Source: Buchnera aphidicola (Lipaphis pseudobrassicae)
GTDB lineage: Bacteria; Pseudomonadota; Gammaproteobacteria; Enterobacterales; Enterobacteriaceae
Reading direction: 5' to 3'
Length of the DNA stretch: 56,107 bases
Assembly: GCF_005081185.1 (NCBI RefSeq)
Contig: NZ_CP034870.1
Location: forward strand, 130,698-186,804
Position numbers and translations under genes: made by a program
Notes under the pieces: model-generated
Database searches by the model: none
What the model was told of the DNA's origin: nothing
What the model saw: only the letters and a program-made list of their open reading frames with translations
Part shown: positions 41,943-53,252 of the stretch, in pieces
Position numbering within the stretch: position 1 is the stretch's first letter
Layout: every line of letters starts with the position of its first letter

Positions 41943-42907
41943 TTTGGTTAAAAACAAACATATTTAAAATAATTTTTTGTTTTTCAAAAGTTATTTTTAT
42001 TTTATTTTTAATAATATTTTTTGCTGCCATGTTGAGTGTTATTGAGCGTAGATTATTAGGTTTATTTCAAAATAGACATGGACCTAATAGAGTAGGTTGG
42101 TTTGGAAGTTTACAACTATGTGCTGATATGATTAAAATTTTATTTAAAGAAGATTGGATACCTCCATTTAGTAAAAAATTTGTTTTTATTTTGTCTCCTA
42201 TAATTGCTTTTATTTCTTTGTTATGTGTTATTCCAATAATTCCATTTACTTCTAGTTTTGTTATTATTAATTTAAATATAGGAATTTTATTTTTTTTAAT
42301 GATGGCTAGTTTATCTGTTTATTCTATATTATTTGCAGGTTGGTCTAGCAATAACAAATATTCATTATTGGGAGCAATGCGTGCTTGTGTTCAAACTTTA
42401 AGTTATGAAGTGTTTTTAGGTCTATCATTAATGGGAGTTGTAGTTCAATCAGGTTCATTTAAAATTTTAGATATTGTAAATGCTCAAAAAGATATTTGGA
42501 ATTTTTTTCCGCAGTTTTTTGGTTTTTTAACTTTTTTTATAGCAGGGTTAGCTGTTTGTCATAGACATCCTTTTGATCAACCAGAATCTGAACAGGAGTT
42601 AGCTGATGGTTATCACATTGAATATTCTGGAATGAAATTTGGTTTATTTTTTATTGGAGAATATATTTCTATTATTACAATTTCATTACTCATAGTGACA
42701 ATTTTTTTTGGTGGTTGGTTTGGTCCATGGATTCCTAGTGTTATATGGTTATTTTTAAAAACAATATTTTTTGTTTTTATTTTTATTTTAATAAGAGCTT
42801 CTTTACCAAGACCAAGATATGATCAAATGTTATCGTTTGGATGGAAATTTTGTTTACCATTAACACTGCTTAACTTATTATTAACTGCTTTTTTTAAGTT
42901 ATTATAA
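41939..42907 (+). CDS. nuoH: NADH-quinone oxidoreductase subunit H
   Basis: Membrane subunit at the junction of both arms, forming the quinone entry tunnel. It is 322 residues (E. coli 325) with about eight hydrophobic segments. Conserved loops: [20 protein letters not shown] (about 36-55), [15 protein letters not shown], and the acidic loop [25 protein letters not shown] written in the sequence around residues 213-237. Also [12 protein letters not shown] near the C-terminus. It starts inside the nuoG stop (ATGA). Confidence 0.97.
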   Translation: MIWLKTNIFKIIFCFSKVIFILFLIIFFAAMLSVIERRLLGLFQNRHGPNRVGWFGSLQLCADMIKILFKEDWIPPFSKKFVFILSPIIAFISLLCVIPIIPFTSSFVIINLNIGILFFLMMASLSVYSILFAGWSSNNKYSLLGAMRACVQTLSYEVFLGLSLMGVVVQSGSFKILDIVNAQKDIWNFFPQFFGFLTFFIAGLAVCHRHPFDQPESEQELADGYHIEYSGMKFGLFFIGEYISIITISLLIVTIFFGGWFGPWIPSVIWLFLKTIFFVFIFILIRASLPRPRYDQMLSFGWKFCLPLTLLNLLLTAFFKLL

Positions 42908-42928
42908 TTTTTAAGAGATTTTTTATTT

Positions 42929-43471
42929 ATGATGTTAAAAAATATCGTTATTGGATTCTTTACACAAGTAAGAAGTATTTTTATGATTGGTTTGAATATT
43001 TTTTCAAAACCTGAAACTAAATTATATCCTGAAGAAAAAGTATATCTTGCTCCTCGATACAGAGGTCGTATTATATTAACTCGTAATACAGATAAAACAG
43101 AACGCTGTGTTGCATGTAATTTATGTGCCGCTGTTTGTCCTGTAGATTGCATTTCTTTACAAAAATCTGAAAAAGTTGATGGTCGTTGGTACCCAGAATT
43201 TTTCAGAATTAATTTTTCTCGTTGTATTTTTTGTGGTTTATGTGAAGAAGCGTGTCCTACATCTGCTATTCAATTAACTACCGATTTTGAATTGTCTGAC
43301 TTTAAAAGACAAGATTTAATATATGAAAAAGAAGATTTATTAATTTCTGGTCCAGGAAAATATCCAGATTATAATTTTTATAATTTTTCTGGTGTATCTG
43401 TCAAGGGAAAAAAAACAGGTATATTAGATTCTGAATCTGATCCTATTAACGTGAAAAATTTGTTGCCATAA
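42929..43471 (+). CDS. nuoI: NADH-quinone oxidoreductase subunit I
   Basis: Ferredoxin-like subunit with two 4Fe-4S clusters (N6a and N6b) that carry electrons to NuoB. It is 180 residues, as in E. coli. Both cluster motifs are complete: [16 protein letters not shown] (about 60-75) and [16 protein letters not shown] (about 99-114). [12 protein letters not shown] precedes the first. AAGAG lies upstream of the ATG, 21 bases after nuoH. Confidence 0.98.
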   Translation: MMLKNIVIGFFTQVRSIFMIGLNIFSKPETKLYPEEKVYLAPRYRGRIILTRNTDKTERCVACNLCAAVCPVDCISLQKSEKVDGRWYPEFFRINFSRCIFCGLCEEACPTSAIQLTTDFELSDFKRQDLIYEKEDLLISGPGKYPDYNFYNFSGVSVKGKKTGILDSESDPINVKNLLP

Positions 43472-43483
43472 GGAAAAGTTTTT

Positions 43484-43996
43484 ATGGAATATGTTTTTTA
43501 TATATGTTCATTTATAGCAATAATTTCTACTTTTTGTGTAATAATTCAAAGAAATGCTGTATATTCGCTTTTATATTTAATAATTTCTCTATTATCAATA
43601 GCTGGTGTTTTTTTTTCAATTGGTGCTTTTTTTGCTGGAGCTTTAGAGGTAATTATTTATGCAGGAGCTATTATAGTGCTGTTTGTTTTTGTGATAATGA
43701 TGCTTAATCTTAGTAACCAAAATGATATAAAAGAAGAAAAATTTTTTTCATATAATGTTTGGATTGGACCTAGTATTTTATCATTAATATTGTTTACATT
43801 AATGACTTATGTGATATTTTTTTTAAAGGAAAAGAAAATAGAGGGTTTGTTAATTGATACAAAAATGGTAGGTATTAATTTATTTGGTCCTTATGTTTTA
43901 TTAGTTGAATTATCTTCAATTCTTTTACTTTCTGCTTTAGTTGTAGTTTTTCATATTGGTTCAGAAAAAAAATGTTTGAATAAAAAAAAATTATAA
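43484..43996 (+). CDS. nuoJ: NADH-quinone oxidoreductase subunit J
   Basis: Membrane subunit, 170 residues (E. coli 184; the hydrophilic C-terminal tail is shorter). Five hydrophobic segments; the pi-bulge helix block GALEVIIYAGAIIVLFVFVIM (about 50-70) and FGPYVLLVELSSILLLSALVV are conserved. The coding sequence contains long T runs, but the frame is open. AAGGA sits about 8 bases before the ATG. Confidence 0.96.
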   Translation: MEYVFYICSFIAIISTFCVIIQRNAVYSLLYLIISLLSIAGVFFSIGAFFAGALEVIIYAGAIIVLFVFVIMMLNLSNQNDIKEEKFFSYNVWIGPSILSLILFTLMTYVIFFLKEKKIEGLLIDTKMVGINLFGPYVLLVELSSILLLSALVVVFHIGSEKKCLNKKKL

Positions 43997-44022
43997 TTAA
44001 TATTCCCAAAGGATGGTAATTT

Positions 44023-44325
44023 ATGATTTCTTTATTTCATGGATTATTTTTATCATTAATATTATTTATGCTAGGTTTAACATCTTTAATTGTTCGACGT
44101 AATATATTATTTATATTAATTAGTTTAGAAATAATGATGAACGCTGTTGGATTAGCATTAATAGTGGTTGGTAGTTATTGGAAACAGGTAGATGGTCAAA
44201 TAATGTATATATTTGTTATTACTTTAGCTGCATCGGAAGCTAGTATAGCACTAGCATTGTTACTTCAATTTTACAAACGTCAAAAAACATTAAATGTTGA
44301 TATTTTAAGTGAGATGCATGGATGA
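44023..44325 (+). CDS. nuoK: NADH-quinone oxidoreductase subunit K
   Basis: Small proton-channel subunit related to MrpC, 100 residues as in E. coli. Three membrane helices; the key acidic residues are in [16 protein letters not shown] (Glu near 36) and [19 protein letters not shown] (Glu near 72). It overlaps nuoL by four bases (ATGA). AAAGGATG lies before its start. Confidence 0.97.
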   Translation: MISLFHGLFLSLILFMLGLTSLIVRRNILFILISLEIMMNAVGLALIVVGSYWKQVDGQIMYIFVITLAASEASIALALLLQFYKRQKTLNVDILSEMHG

Positions 44326-46208
44326 ATATTATTTTTTTGACAGTGCTTTTTCCATTAATCGGATTTTTATTGCTATCTTGTTCACAAGGTTTAATTTTTA
44401 AAAAAAATATTTCATCTTATATAGGTATATTTTCAATACTTATATCTTTTATTATTACTTTTTTTTATGGAAGAAGTTACATTAATAATACTGATCAAGT
44501 ATTTACTTGTAAATTATGGGATTGGATATCTATAAATGAATTTAAAATAGATTTTGGTATACTTTTAGATAATTTATCTATAAGTATGCTATTAATGATT
44601 ACAGGAATTGGCGTTTTAATACATGTTTTTTCTTCATGGTATATGAAAAAAAAAGAAGGTAATTCACGTTTTTTTGCTTATACTAATCTATTTATAGCAA
44701 GTATGTCTATACTAGTATTAGCAGATAATTTTTTATTTATGTATTTAGGTTGGGAAGGTGTCAGTGTATGTTCTTATTTATTGATTGGTTTTTATTACAC
44801 TAAAAATATAAATAATTATTGTGCTTTGAAGGCTTTTATTTTAACTAGAATTTCCGATGTTTTTTTAATTATTGGAATATTCTTAATATATCAAGAATAT
44901 GGTACTTTTAATTTTCAAGAAATTAAATTTTTATCTACTTTTCTAAATACAGAAAATTTTTATCATTTAAACTTTATTACATTTTTTTTATTAGCGGGTG
45001 TAATTGGAAAATCTGCACAACTTCCATTGCAAACATGGTTATCAGATGCCATGGTTGGACCTACTCCTGTTTCAGCTTTAATACATGCTGCTACTATGGT
45101 TACTGCTGGTGTTTATTTGATAGCAAGAACACATTTTTTATTTTTGTTAACTCCAGATATATTATATCTTATAAGTTTAATTGGCACACTTACAATATTA
45201 ATTTCTAGTTTATCTGCTTTATGTCAGTATGATATAAAATGTATTTTAGCTTATTCTACTATGAGTCAAATAGGTTATATGTTTTTAGCATTAGGTGTAA
45301 AAGCATGGAATGAAGCAATTACTCATTTAATTATTCATGCAGTATTTAAAGCGTTGTTATTTTTATCTGCAGGTTCATTGATTCGGTCGTGTAAAAATGA
45401 AAAAAATATTTTTAAATTAGGTGGTTTACGAAACAAACTACCCCTATTATATTGTACGTTTATAGTAGGTGGAGCCTCTTTATCTTCTTTTCCTTTAATT
45501 ACATCTGGATTTTATAGTAAGGAAAATATTTTATTTAATGTTTTACAAAATGGTTATCATAATTTGTTTCTAATAACTTTGTTTTGTTCTTTTTTAACTG
45601 CTTTATATACATTTAGAATGATATTTGTTATTTTTCACGGTTATAGTTTTTATGATAATAATATTTATGTAATTACTTCATATAAAAGTTTTTCTCATAA
45701 TATACCTTTATTAATTCTTTTATTTTTTTCTACTTTTTTTGGAACATATATTTTTCCTTCCTTACTTAATGTATTTCCTGAATCTAATATATTAATAAAT
45801 GATAAATTTATATTAGAAATGATATGTAGTATATTATCTGTTTCTGGAATATATTTATCGTATTATTTATGGGTGCAAAATCCACGTTTTATTGAATATT
45901 TATTAGAAATAAAATATATAAAAAATATACATTATTTTTTTTTAAAAGGATGTTTTTTTAATTCTCTTTATAACTTTTCTTTTGTAAACTCATATTTATA
46001 TATATCCAAAATATTATCTTATGATGTATTCAATAAAATTACTAATTTTTTTATAAAAATAATACATTTTTTGAATTTTTGTTTATTAAAAACTAGTAGT
46101 GGTTATGTCAGGTCGTATGTGATATCAATGATATTAGGTGTTAATTTTATTTTTTTTCTAGTTTTATTATATTACCTTGATTTTAAAAAAGTTTTGTATT
46201 TTTTATAA
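44322..46208 (+). CDS. nuoL: NADH-quinone oxidoreductase subunit L
   Basis: Largest antiporter-like proton pump subunit, with the long lateral helix. It is 628 residues (E. coli 613). Conserved blocks: [18 protein letters not shown] (Glu near 144), [20 protein letters not shown] (Lys near 229), [31 protein letters not shown] and [19 protein letters not shown]. The C-terminal 150 residues are Phe/Tyr/Ile-rich and diverged, as expected from AT pressure, but end with a hydrophobic anchor ([17 protein letters not shown]). Confidence 0.97.
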   Translation: MNIIFLTVLFPLIGFLLLSCSQGLIFKKNISSYIGIFSILISFIITFFYGRSYINNTDQVFTCKLWDWISINEFKIDFGILLDNLSISMLLMITGIGVLIHVFSSWYMKKKEGNSRFFAYTNLFIASMSILVLADNFLFMYLGWEGVSVCSYLLIGFYYTKNINNYCALKAFILTRISDVFLIIGIFLIYQEYGTFNFQEIKFLSTFLNTENFYHLNFITFFLLAGVIGKSAQLPLQTWLSDAMVGPTPVSALIHAATMVTAGVYLIARTHFLFLLTPDILYLISLIGTLTILISSLSALCQYDIKCILAYSTMSQIGYMFLALGVKAWNEAITHLIIHAVFKALLFLSAGSLIRSCKNEKNIFKLGGLRNKLPLLYCTFIVGGASLSSFPLITSGFYSKENILFNVLQNGYHNLFLITLFCSFLTALYTFRMIFVIFHGYSFYDNNIYVITSYKSFSHNIPLLILLFFSTFFGTYIFPSLLNVFPESNILINDKFILEMICSILSVSGIYLSYYLWVQNPRFIEYLLEIKYIKNIHYFFLKGCFFNSLYNFSFVNSYLYISKILSYDVFNKITNFFIKIIHFLNFCLLKTSSGYVRSYVISMILGVNFIFFLVLLYYLDFKKVLYFL

Positions 46209-46269
46209 AAATAAAAATTAATTTTATTCATTAAATAACTTATAGTGAATATATAGGAATATACGTGTA

Positions 46270-47787
46270 ATGTTACTTTCTTTATTAATTATCATTCCAT
46301 TTTTTAGTAGTTTTTTTTCTTTTTTTTCTTATAAATTAAATAAAAAGATGCCTCGTTGGATTGCTTTAGCAGGGATGCTATTTACATTGTTGATTATAAT
46401 TCAAATTTTTTTTGAAAACAAATGTCATTTTGTTCAAACAGAAGACTACCCTAATTGGACTCATCAATTAATTATACCTTGGATACCAAGATTTGGTATT
46501 ACATTTCATATTGCAATTGATGGCTTTTCTATTTTAATGTTATTGTTTTCTATATTTTTATCAATAATAGCCGTTTTATCTTCATGGAATGAAATTAAAA
46601 AAAATGAAGGTTTCTTTTACTTTAATTTGATGTTGGTTTTAACTGCAATTATTGGTATTTTTATTGCTATTGACCTTTTTTTATTTTTTGTTTTTTGGGA
46701 AATTATCTTAATTCCAATGTATTTTTTAATCTCTTTATGGAGTGACGAAGTTAAAAAAGAAAAAATATATCTTGCGGCCAACAAATTTTTTATATACGGA
46801 CAGATTTCTGGATTAATATTATTGTCCTCTATTTTATTATTAGTTTTTGCTTATTATAAAAATACTAGTATATTAACTTTTAATTATAATTTAATACTTA
46901 CTCAATCAATAAATGAGAATATAGAATATTTAGTAATGTTAGGTTTTTTTTTAGCATTTGCTATAAAAATGCCAATTGTTCCATTTCATGGATGGTTGCT
47001 TGATACTCATACTAAATCTTCATACTGTGGAGCAGTAGAGATTATAGGTGTATTATTAAAAACTGCTCCTTATGCTCTTTTAAGGTATAATTTAGTACTC
47101 TTTCCTAATGCAACACAAAAATTTACTTTATTTGCAATGTTTTTAGGTGTTATAAGTATATTTTATGGAGCATGGCTTGCTTTTTCTCAAACTAATATTA
47201 AAAAATTAATTGCTTATGCTTCAATTTCTCATATGGGATTAATTTTAATTGGTATTTATAGTAATAATGGAATAGCACTTCAAGGAGTAGTTATTCAAAT
47301 ACTATCAAATAGTATATCTACTGCAGCGTTGTGTATTTTATCTGGTCAACTTTATAAACGTTTAAAAACTCAAGATATTAAAAAAATGGGGGGGTTATGG
47401 TCTTATATTTATTGGATTCCTGGTTTTTTTCTGTTTTTTTCTTTAGCAAATTTAGGAATTCCAGGAACTGGTAACTTTATTGGTGAATTTTTAATTTTGT
47501 CTGGAATTTTTGAAGATTTTCCATTTATATGTATATTTGCAACGATGGGTATTGTTTTTTCTTCTATTTATTCTTTGAATATTGTTCAAAAAATTTTTTA
47601 TGGTCCTTCTAAAATAGAGTTTCTTATGTTTTTTATTAGTAAACGAGAATTATTAACGATTATATTATTAATTTTTACACTAATTTTTTTAGGTATAAAT
47701 CCACAAAAAATTATAAATACCTCATATCATTCTATACATAATATCCAAAAAAAATTCAATAATTCTATCTTAAAAATAAGGGTATAA
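46270..47787 (+). CDS. nuoM: NADH-quinone oxidoreductase subunit M
   Basis: Second antiporter-like proton pump subunit; 505 residues (E. coli 509). Conserved: FFVFWEIILIPMYFLISLW (Glu near 144), KMPIVPFHGWLLDTHTKS, FSQTNIKKLIAYASISHMGL and LGIPGTGNFIGEFLIL. About fourteen hydrophobic segments. It begins 61 bases after nuoL, the largest gap in the second half of the operon, with no recognisable signal beyond TAGGAATA upstream. Confidence 0.97.
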   Translation: MLLSLLIIIPFFSSFFSFFSYKLNKKMPRWIALAGMLFTLLIIIQIFFENKCHFVQTEDYPNWTHQLIIPWIPRFGITFHIAIDGFSILMLLFSIFLSIIAVLSSWNEIKKNEGFFYFNLMLVLTAIIGIFIAIDLFLFFVFWEIILIPMYFLISLWSDEVKKEKIYLAANKFFIYGQISGLILLSSILLLVFAYYKNTSILTFNYNLILTQSINENIEYLVMLGFFLAFAIKMPIVPFHGWLLDTHTKSSYCGAVEIIGVLLKTAPYALLRYNLVLFPNATQKFTLFAMFLGVISIFYGAWLAFSQTNIKKLIAYASISHMGLILIGIYSNNGIALQGVVIQILSNSISTAALCILSGQLYKRLKTQDIKKMGGLWSYIYWIPGFFLFFSLANLGIPGTGNFIGEFLILSGIFEDFPFICIFATMGIVFSSIYSLNIVQKIFYGPSKIEFLMFFISKRELLTIILLIFTLIFLGINPQKIINTSYHSIHNIQKKFNNSILKIRV

Positions 47788-47793
47788 TGAGTA

Positions 47794-49263
47794 ATGATGA
47801 TAAATTTACAAGAATTAATCGTATTTTCCCCTTTTTTTATTTCGGTGTTTTCTTTAATAATAGTTATATTGTCTATTTCTTATAGTAGAAATCACTTTTT
47901 TACTGCTCTTTTTGTTGTATCAAGTCTTACATCTATGCTTTTTTCATTATTTTTTTTAACATCAAAGGTTCCATTAAATGTAGCTAATTTGTTTTATGTT
48001 GATGGTTATTCTATTTTATATATAAGTATGATTATAATTGCCAGTATTTGTACATGTATTTTTGCATATCCATCTTTAAAACAATATCTATATAATAAAG
48101 AAGAATTCTATTTGTTAATATTAATTGCTAATTTAGGTTCTATATTATCAATTATTTCAAATAATATGTCTTCTTTATTTATGAGTATTGAAATTACTTC
48201 AATACCTATGTTTGGTTTAATTGCTTATTTTAATAATAAAAAATACTCTTTAGAAGCAGCTTTTAAATATGTCATTTTATCTAGTGTTGCATCTAGTTTT
48301 TTACTATTTGGTATTGCATGGGTTTATTCTATATCTGGTGATCTTAATTTTACTTCTATAAACCATATTTTAAATATTATATCTTTCAATGAAAAATTAG
48401 TTATTTTGTTTGGTATTATCATGATATTGATATCTTTATTTTTTAAGTTATCTATCGTTCCATTTCATTTATGGACTCCTGATGTTTATGAAGGAACACC
48501 ATCAGTAGTATTATCTTTTTTTTCTACTGTTGGGAAAATTGCTACTTTTGTCATTTTATTACATGTTTTATCTCATGTTTCTAATATTAATAATATACTA
48601 TACTTTTTATTATCATTAATGACTATTTTTTCTATGTTAATAGGAAATTTGATGGCACTCTTCCAAAATAATCTTAAAAGATTTTTTGGTTACTCTTCTA
48701 TTTCTCAATTAGCTTATCTTTTTATAGTATTGTTAGTTTCAAAAGATAATTATGCATTATCCTTAGAAGCTAGTTCAATATATTTATTTAGTTATTTATT
48801 TAGTAATGTAGCGTATTTTGGTATTATTAATTTGATTTCTAATGTTCATCATGATAAGGATGTTGATTCAATATCTTCATATAAAGGTTTTTTTTGGTCA
48901 GATCCAATTTTATCAAGTATATTAACTGTTATTTTGCTTTCTTTATCTGGTTTTCCGATGACTGTAGGGTTTATTGGAAAATTTTATATATTATCAATTG
49001 TTTTAAAAGAACATTTATGGATAGTAGGTATTTCTTTTTTAATTAGCACTATATTAGGTTTTTTCTGTTACTTGAAAATTATTATCAATTTGTATTGCGA
49101 TCTATCAAGTACATCGTCGTTAAAAAAGTTTAATACATTAAAAAATAATTGGTTGTATACTCCTACAGGTTTAGTTATCTTTTTTGCAGGAATGATACTT
49201 CTAATTTTTGGTGTATATCCAAATCCATTGATTAATTTTATTACATTAATCTCATGTTTATAA
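47794..49263 (+). CDS. nuoN: NADH-quinone oxidoreductase subunit N
   Basis: Third antiporter-like proton pump subunit and last gene of the operon; 489 residues (E. coli 485). Conserved: SIEITSIPMFGLIAYF (Glu near 132), EAAFKYVILSSVASSFLLFG, FFKLSIVPFHLWTPDVYEGTP, KRFFGYSSISQLAYLF and LSLSGFPMTVGFIGKFY. The remaining sequence is highly hydrophobic. Downstream there is no intact gene until folC, only a pseudogene. Confidence 0.97.
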   Translation: MMINLQELIVFSPFFISVFSLIIVILSISYSRNHFFTALFVVSSLTSMLFSLFFLTSKVPLNVANLFYVDGYSILYISMIIIASICTCIFAYPSLKQYLYNKEEFYLLILIANLGSILSIISNNMSSLFMSIEITSIPMFGLIAYFNNKKYSLEAAFKYVILSSVASSFLLFGIAWVYSISGDLNFTSINHILNIISFNEKLVILFGIIMILISLFFKLSIVPFHLWTPDVYEGTPSVVLSFFSTVGKIATFVILLHVLSHVSNINNILYFLLSLMTIFSMLIGNLMALFQNNLKRFFGYSSISQLAYLFIVLLVSKDNYALSLEASSIYLFSYLFSNVAYFGIINLISNVHHDKDVDSISSYKGFFWSDPILSSILTVILLSLSGFPMTVGFIGKFYILSIVLKEHLWIVGISFLISTILGFFCYLKIIINLYCDLSSTSSLKKFNTLKNNWLYTPTGLVIFFAGMILLIFGVYPNPLINFITLISCL

Positions 49264-49329
49264 CTTTTAGAAAGTTTTAACTTATATAAAATTTATTTTT
49301 TTAATAAATAGGATATATTTAGTGATTCA

Positions 49330-50202
49330 TATTTCTTTTGTATAAATATTATGGATTATCTTTTTATATTTAGTATTAACAATATTTCTTATAAATAATT
49401 ACATTTATAAAAAAAAGAAAAAATGTTTTAAAAAATTGTTTTTTATGAATTTTATTGGTTTTTTATCTTTATTATTTATTTTAATATTTTAGTTCTTATT
49501 CTATAAAAATGAAGATATTGATGTAGTTAACTCTAAACTTATATTATTTTTTACTGGGTATCTACTAGAAATATTACTTTCAATTGATAATGTTTTTATA
49601 TGGTTTCTAATTTTTAAATCTTTAAAAATCCCAATTTTATTACAAAAAAAAGTTTTATTATATGGAATATGAAGCGCTTTTATATTACGTGTTATTGTAA
49701 TTTTTTATTGAAAAATTTTTTTTATAAATATCATTGGTTTTTATATTTATTTGGTATTTTTTTTATTCTAACTGTTTTAAAAACATTTTTCTTTAAAAGA
49801 ACTTTAAATAACAAAAATCGTGATATACCTTCTATTTTTAATAGATTTAGAGTTACACAAGATATTAATGACAAAAAATTTTTTTGTATAATAGATAAAA
49901 AACTGTTTTTTTAGCCCTTTTTTTTAGCTTTAATTTTTATAGAATTCAGTGATATTTTATTTTCTATAGATAGTATTCCTGCTATTTTCTCAATAACTGA
50001 TGACTTTTTTATTATATTGACTTCAAATGTTTTTACGATCTTGGTACTAAGATCAATGTATTTTTTTTCTTTCTATTATTGTAAAAAAAATGTTCTAATT
50101 GAATATGCATTATCTATCATTTTAATATTTATAGGATTTAAAATACTTTTTGAGAAATTTTTTATGATTTCGAATTTTATTACATTTTCATTATATTATT
50201 GA
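49330..50202 (+). pseudogene. alx: Decayed TerC-family membrane protein (alx/ygjT-like)
   Basis: The 1.1-kb stretch between nuoN and folC holds no working gene but clear pieces of Alx: FFTGYLLEILLSIDNVFIWF, KVLLYGI (about 49547-49669), WFLYLFGIFFILTVLKTFF (about 49735), FLALIFIEFSDILFSIDSIP (49921-49980) and FFIILTSNVFTILVLRSMYF, with FIGFKILFEKF at the end. The first frame has TAG at 49490 and TGA at 49670 and 49709. A frameshift near the T8 run (49716-49723) moves to another frame, which has TAG at 49912 and ends at 50200. The 5' end is unclear. Alx/TerC proteins are linked to manganese export and alkaline pH. This is a recent loss, since the family is still readable. Confidence 0.88.
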
Positions 50203-50395
50203 TTTTATTTTTTTATATTTAAAATTAACATCATTTTTTATTGTAAAAAAATAATTTTTAAAATTTTTAATTTTATATTTAAATGAATATTTTTAAGTTT
50301 AATTGTTTAAAAAAATATTTTATATTTTACGATATAATATAATTTTTTATAACAATGTTAGTCCTTATTCATGTAAACTTAATGACAAAAATAAT

Positions 50396-51640
50396 ATGAT
50401 TAATAAAAAAAAATCTTTATCTATTTGGTTACAGTATTTAGAGCAATCAAATAAAAAATTAATTAATCTTTTTGAATTAAAATATATAGCAAAGAAATTA
50501 AATATATTGAATTTAAAAACTTTTATTTTTACTGTAGCGGGTACTAATGGAAAAGGAACTACTTGCGCGATGTTAGAAAGATTACTTTTAAATACAGGTT
50601 ATAAAGTTGGATTATATACCTCTCCTCATCTTATAAGTTATTTAGAAAGAGTTAGAATTAATGGAAATATTCTTACTGCAGAAGAACATGTATCTTCCTT
50701 TGAACAAGTAGAATTTGAAAGAAAAAAAATTTGTTTGACGTACTTCGAATTTATTACGCTTTCAGCATTGATTTTATTTAAGAGATATACATTAGATATT
50801 CTAATATTAGAAGTAGGTGTAGGGGGAAGATTAGATGCTACTAACATTATAGATTCTAATTTATCTATCATTACCAACATAGGAATAGATCATACTAATA
50901 TATTAGGAAAAGATCGTTCAAGTATTGCATATGAAAAATCAGGTGTTTTTAGAAAAAATAGAATTTCTGTAATCGGAGAAAAAAATATTCCAGAATCTAT
51001 GTATCGAGTAGCTGAAGAAAAAAAAACAATTTTAAAAAAAATTAATATAGATTGGTTTTTTAAAAAAAATACTTACAGTTGGGATTTTATTCATACAGAT
51101 GTTCAGTTGTATCATCTACCTATAACTCAAATACCTATTTGTAATACTGCTATTGCATTAGCTGCATTATACTATACAAAATTTAAAATTAGCGAAAAAA
51201 ATATAAGGAAATCGATTTCCACTGTTTCCGTACCAGGTAGATTTCAAATATTCTCTCATTCACCTGATATTATTCTTGATGTTGCTCATAATCCACATGC
51301 TAGTTCATACTTATCAAAAAAATTAGATGAAATTTCTTTAAAAGGTCAAATACATGCAATAGTAGGAATATTTCAAGATAAAGATATTTCAGGAGTAATT
51401 TTTCCTTTACAAAAAAAAGTGCATTACTGGTATGCGTCACCTATAGATAACACTAGAACTGCTAATATAAATCAATTGAAAAATACTTTTCCAAAAAAAA
51501 ATACATTTTTTTCCAATAATGTTCATGATTCTTATAAAAAACTGTGTAAATTAGTAAAAAAAGAAGATATTATTTTAGTTTTTGGTTCTTTTCTGACTGT
51601 TTCAGAATTTATTTCATTAAAAGACATGGAAAAAACATAG
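50396..51640 (+). CDS. folC: Folylpolyglutamate synthase / dihydrofolate synthase
   Basis: Adds glutamate to dihydropteroate and folates. From the ATG at 50396 (MINKKKSLSIWLQYLE) it is 414 residues (E. coli 422). The frame is open back to 50303, but the extra 31 residues have no match, so 50396 is preferred. P-loop FTVAGTNGKGTTCAMLERLL (about 45-64), TSPHLISYLERVRING, ILEVGVGGRLDATNI, TNIGIDHTNILG, and the C-terminal DVAHNPHASSYL and VFGSFLTVSEF are intact. cvpA follows as in E. coli, but dedD between them is absent. Confidence 0.95.
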   Translation: MINKKKSLSIWLQYLEQSNKKLINLFELKYIAKKLNILNLKTFIFTVAGTNGKGTTCAMLERLLLNTGYKVGLYTSPHLISYLERVRINGNILTAEEHVSSFEQVEFERKKICLTYFEFITLSALILFKRYTLDILILEVGVGGRLDATNIIDSNLSIITNIGIDHTNILGKDRSSIAYEKSGVFRKNRISVIGEKNIPESMYRVAEEKKTILKKINIDWFFKKNTYSWDFIHTDVQLYHLPITQIPICNTAIALAALYYTKFKISEKNIRKSISTVSVPGRFQIFSHSPDIILDVAHNPHASSYLSKKLDEISLKGQIHAIVGIFQDKDISGVIFPLQKKVHYWYASPIDNTRTANINQLKNTFPKKNTFFSNNVHDSYKKLCKLVKKEDIILVFGSFLTVSEFISLKDMEKT

Positions 51641-51654
51641 GTTTAAAAAAATTT

Positions 51655-52121
51655 ATGTTTATATTAGATTATATTTTTATTTTTATTCTTTTATCTTCTT
51701 GTTTTATTGGGTTAATACGTGGTTTTTGTAAAGAATTAATTTTTTCTTATTTTTGGTTATTTAATTTTTATTTTTTTAATAGTTATTATTATTTTAGTTC
51801 TTTTTATGACGATTCTTTACAATATATTTTTTTTAAAAAAAATATTTTAATTTTTATAATATTAATTTTTTTTTTATTATCAAAAAAATATTAAATTCTT
51901 TTTTAAAGAATACAATTAAAAAATTCAATTGTCTTTATTTAGATATTATTTTAGGTGGTTTTTTTGGAACTATTCGTGGTTTAATATTAGTGTTTTTTTT
52001 TCTATTTATTTTTAAATGTATTAGCATGAATAATTATAATTATTATGTAAAAAATTCTATTTTTTTTTCTATTTTTTTTCAATTTGTTAATTATTTTTTT
52101 AATTTTTTTGGATTATCTTGA
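51655..52121 (+). pseudogene. cvpA: CvpA-family membrane protein, frameshifted at a homopolymer
   Basis: The first 79 residues (FILDYIFIFILLSSCFIGLIRGFCKELIF) match the N-terminal half of CvpA, including the IRGF motif. The frame then stops at a TAA (51892-51894) right after an A7 run, itself preceded by a T10 run. One added base at either run would continue it as KKILNSFLKNTIKKF, LYLDIILGGFFGTIRGLILVFF to a TGA at 52119-52121. That gives about 155 residues, close to the 162 of E. coli CvpA. The second GTIRG block shows the coding part downstream is still well kept. It may be a true pseudogene, or be rescued by slippage during transcription. Confidence 0.85.
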
Positions 52122-52123
52122 AA

Positions 52124-52168
52124 CTAAGCACATTACTAATTATATAAAAAAGATAATAATGTGCTTAG
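52124..52168. terminator. Long-loop hairpin between convergent cvpA and prs
   Basis: CTAAGCACATTA (52124-52135) pairs perfectly over 12 bases with TAATGTGCTTAG (52157-52168) around a 21-base loop. It starts two bases after the cvpA stop, and ATTTT follows on plus; on minus it lies 37 bases after the prs stop. It could serve both converging messages. The T runs are short, so the efficiency is uncertain. Confidence 0.65.
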
Positions 52169-52205
52169 ATTTTCTAATCATTTATTTTTAAAATAATAAA
52201 AATTT

Positions 52206-53168
<963 letters not shown>

Positions 53169-53252
53169 TTATGTTATATTTTTGATTAATCATATTTTTA
53201 TTAGATTTTAAAAAATAACTTGATAAAGTTTATATATAAATATCTTTATAAT

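Noticed and set aside
49490..49914. In-frame TGA codons in the alx remnant as possible UGA recoding to Trp
   Set aside because: The same region also has two TAG stops and a frameshift, and no other gene in the window uses internal TGA, so pseudogene decay is the simpler explanation.
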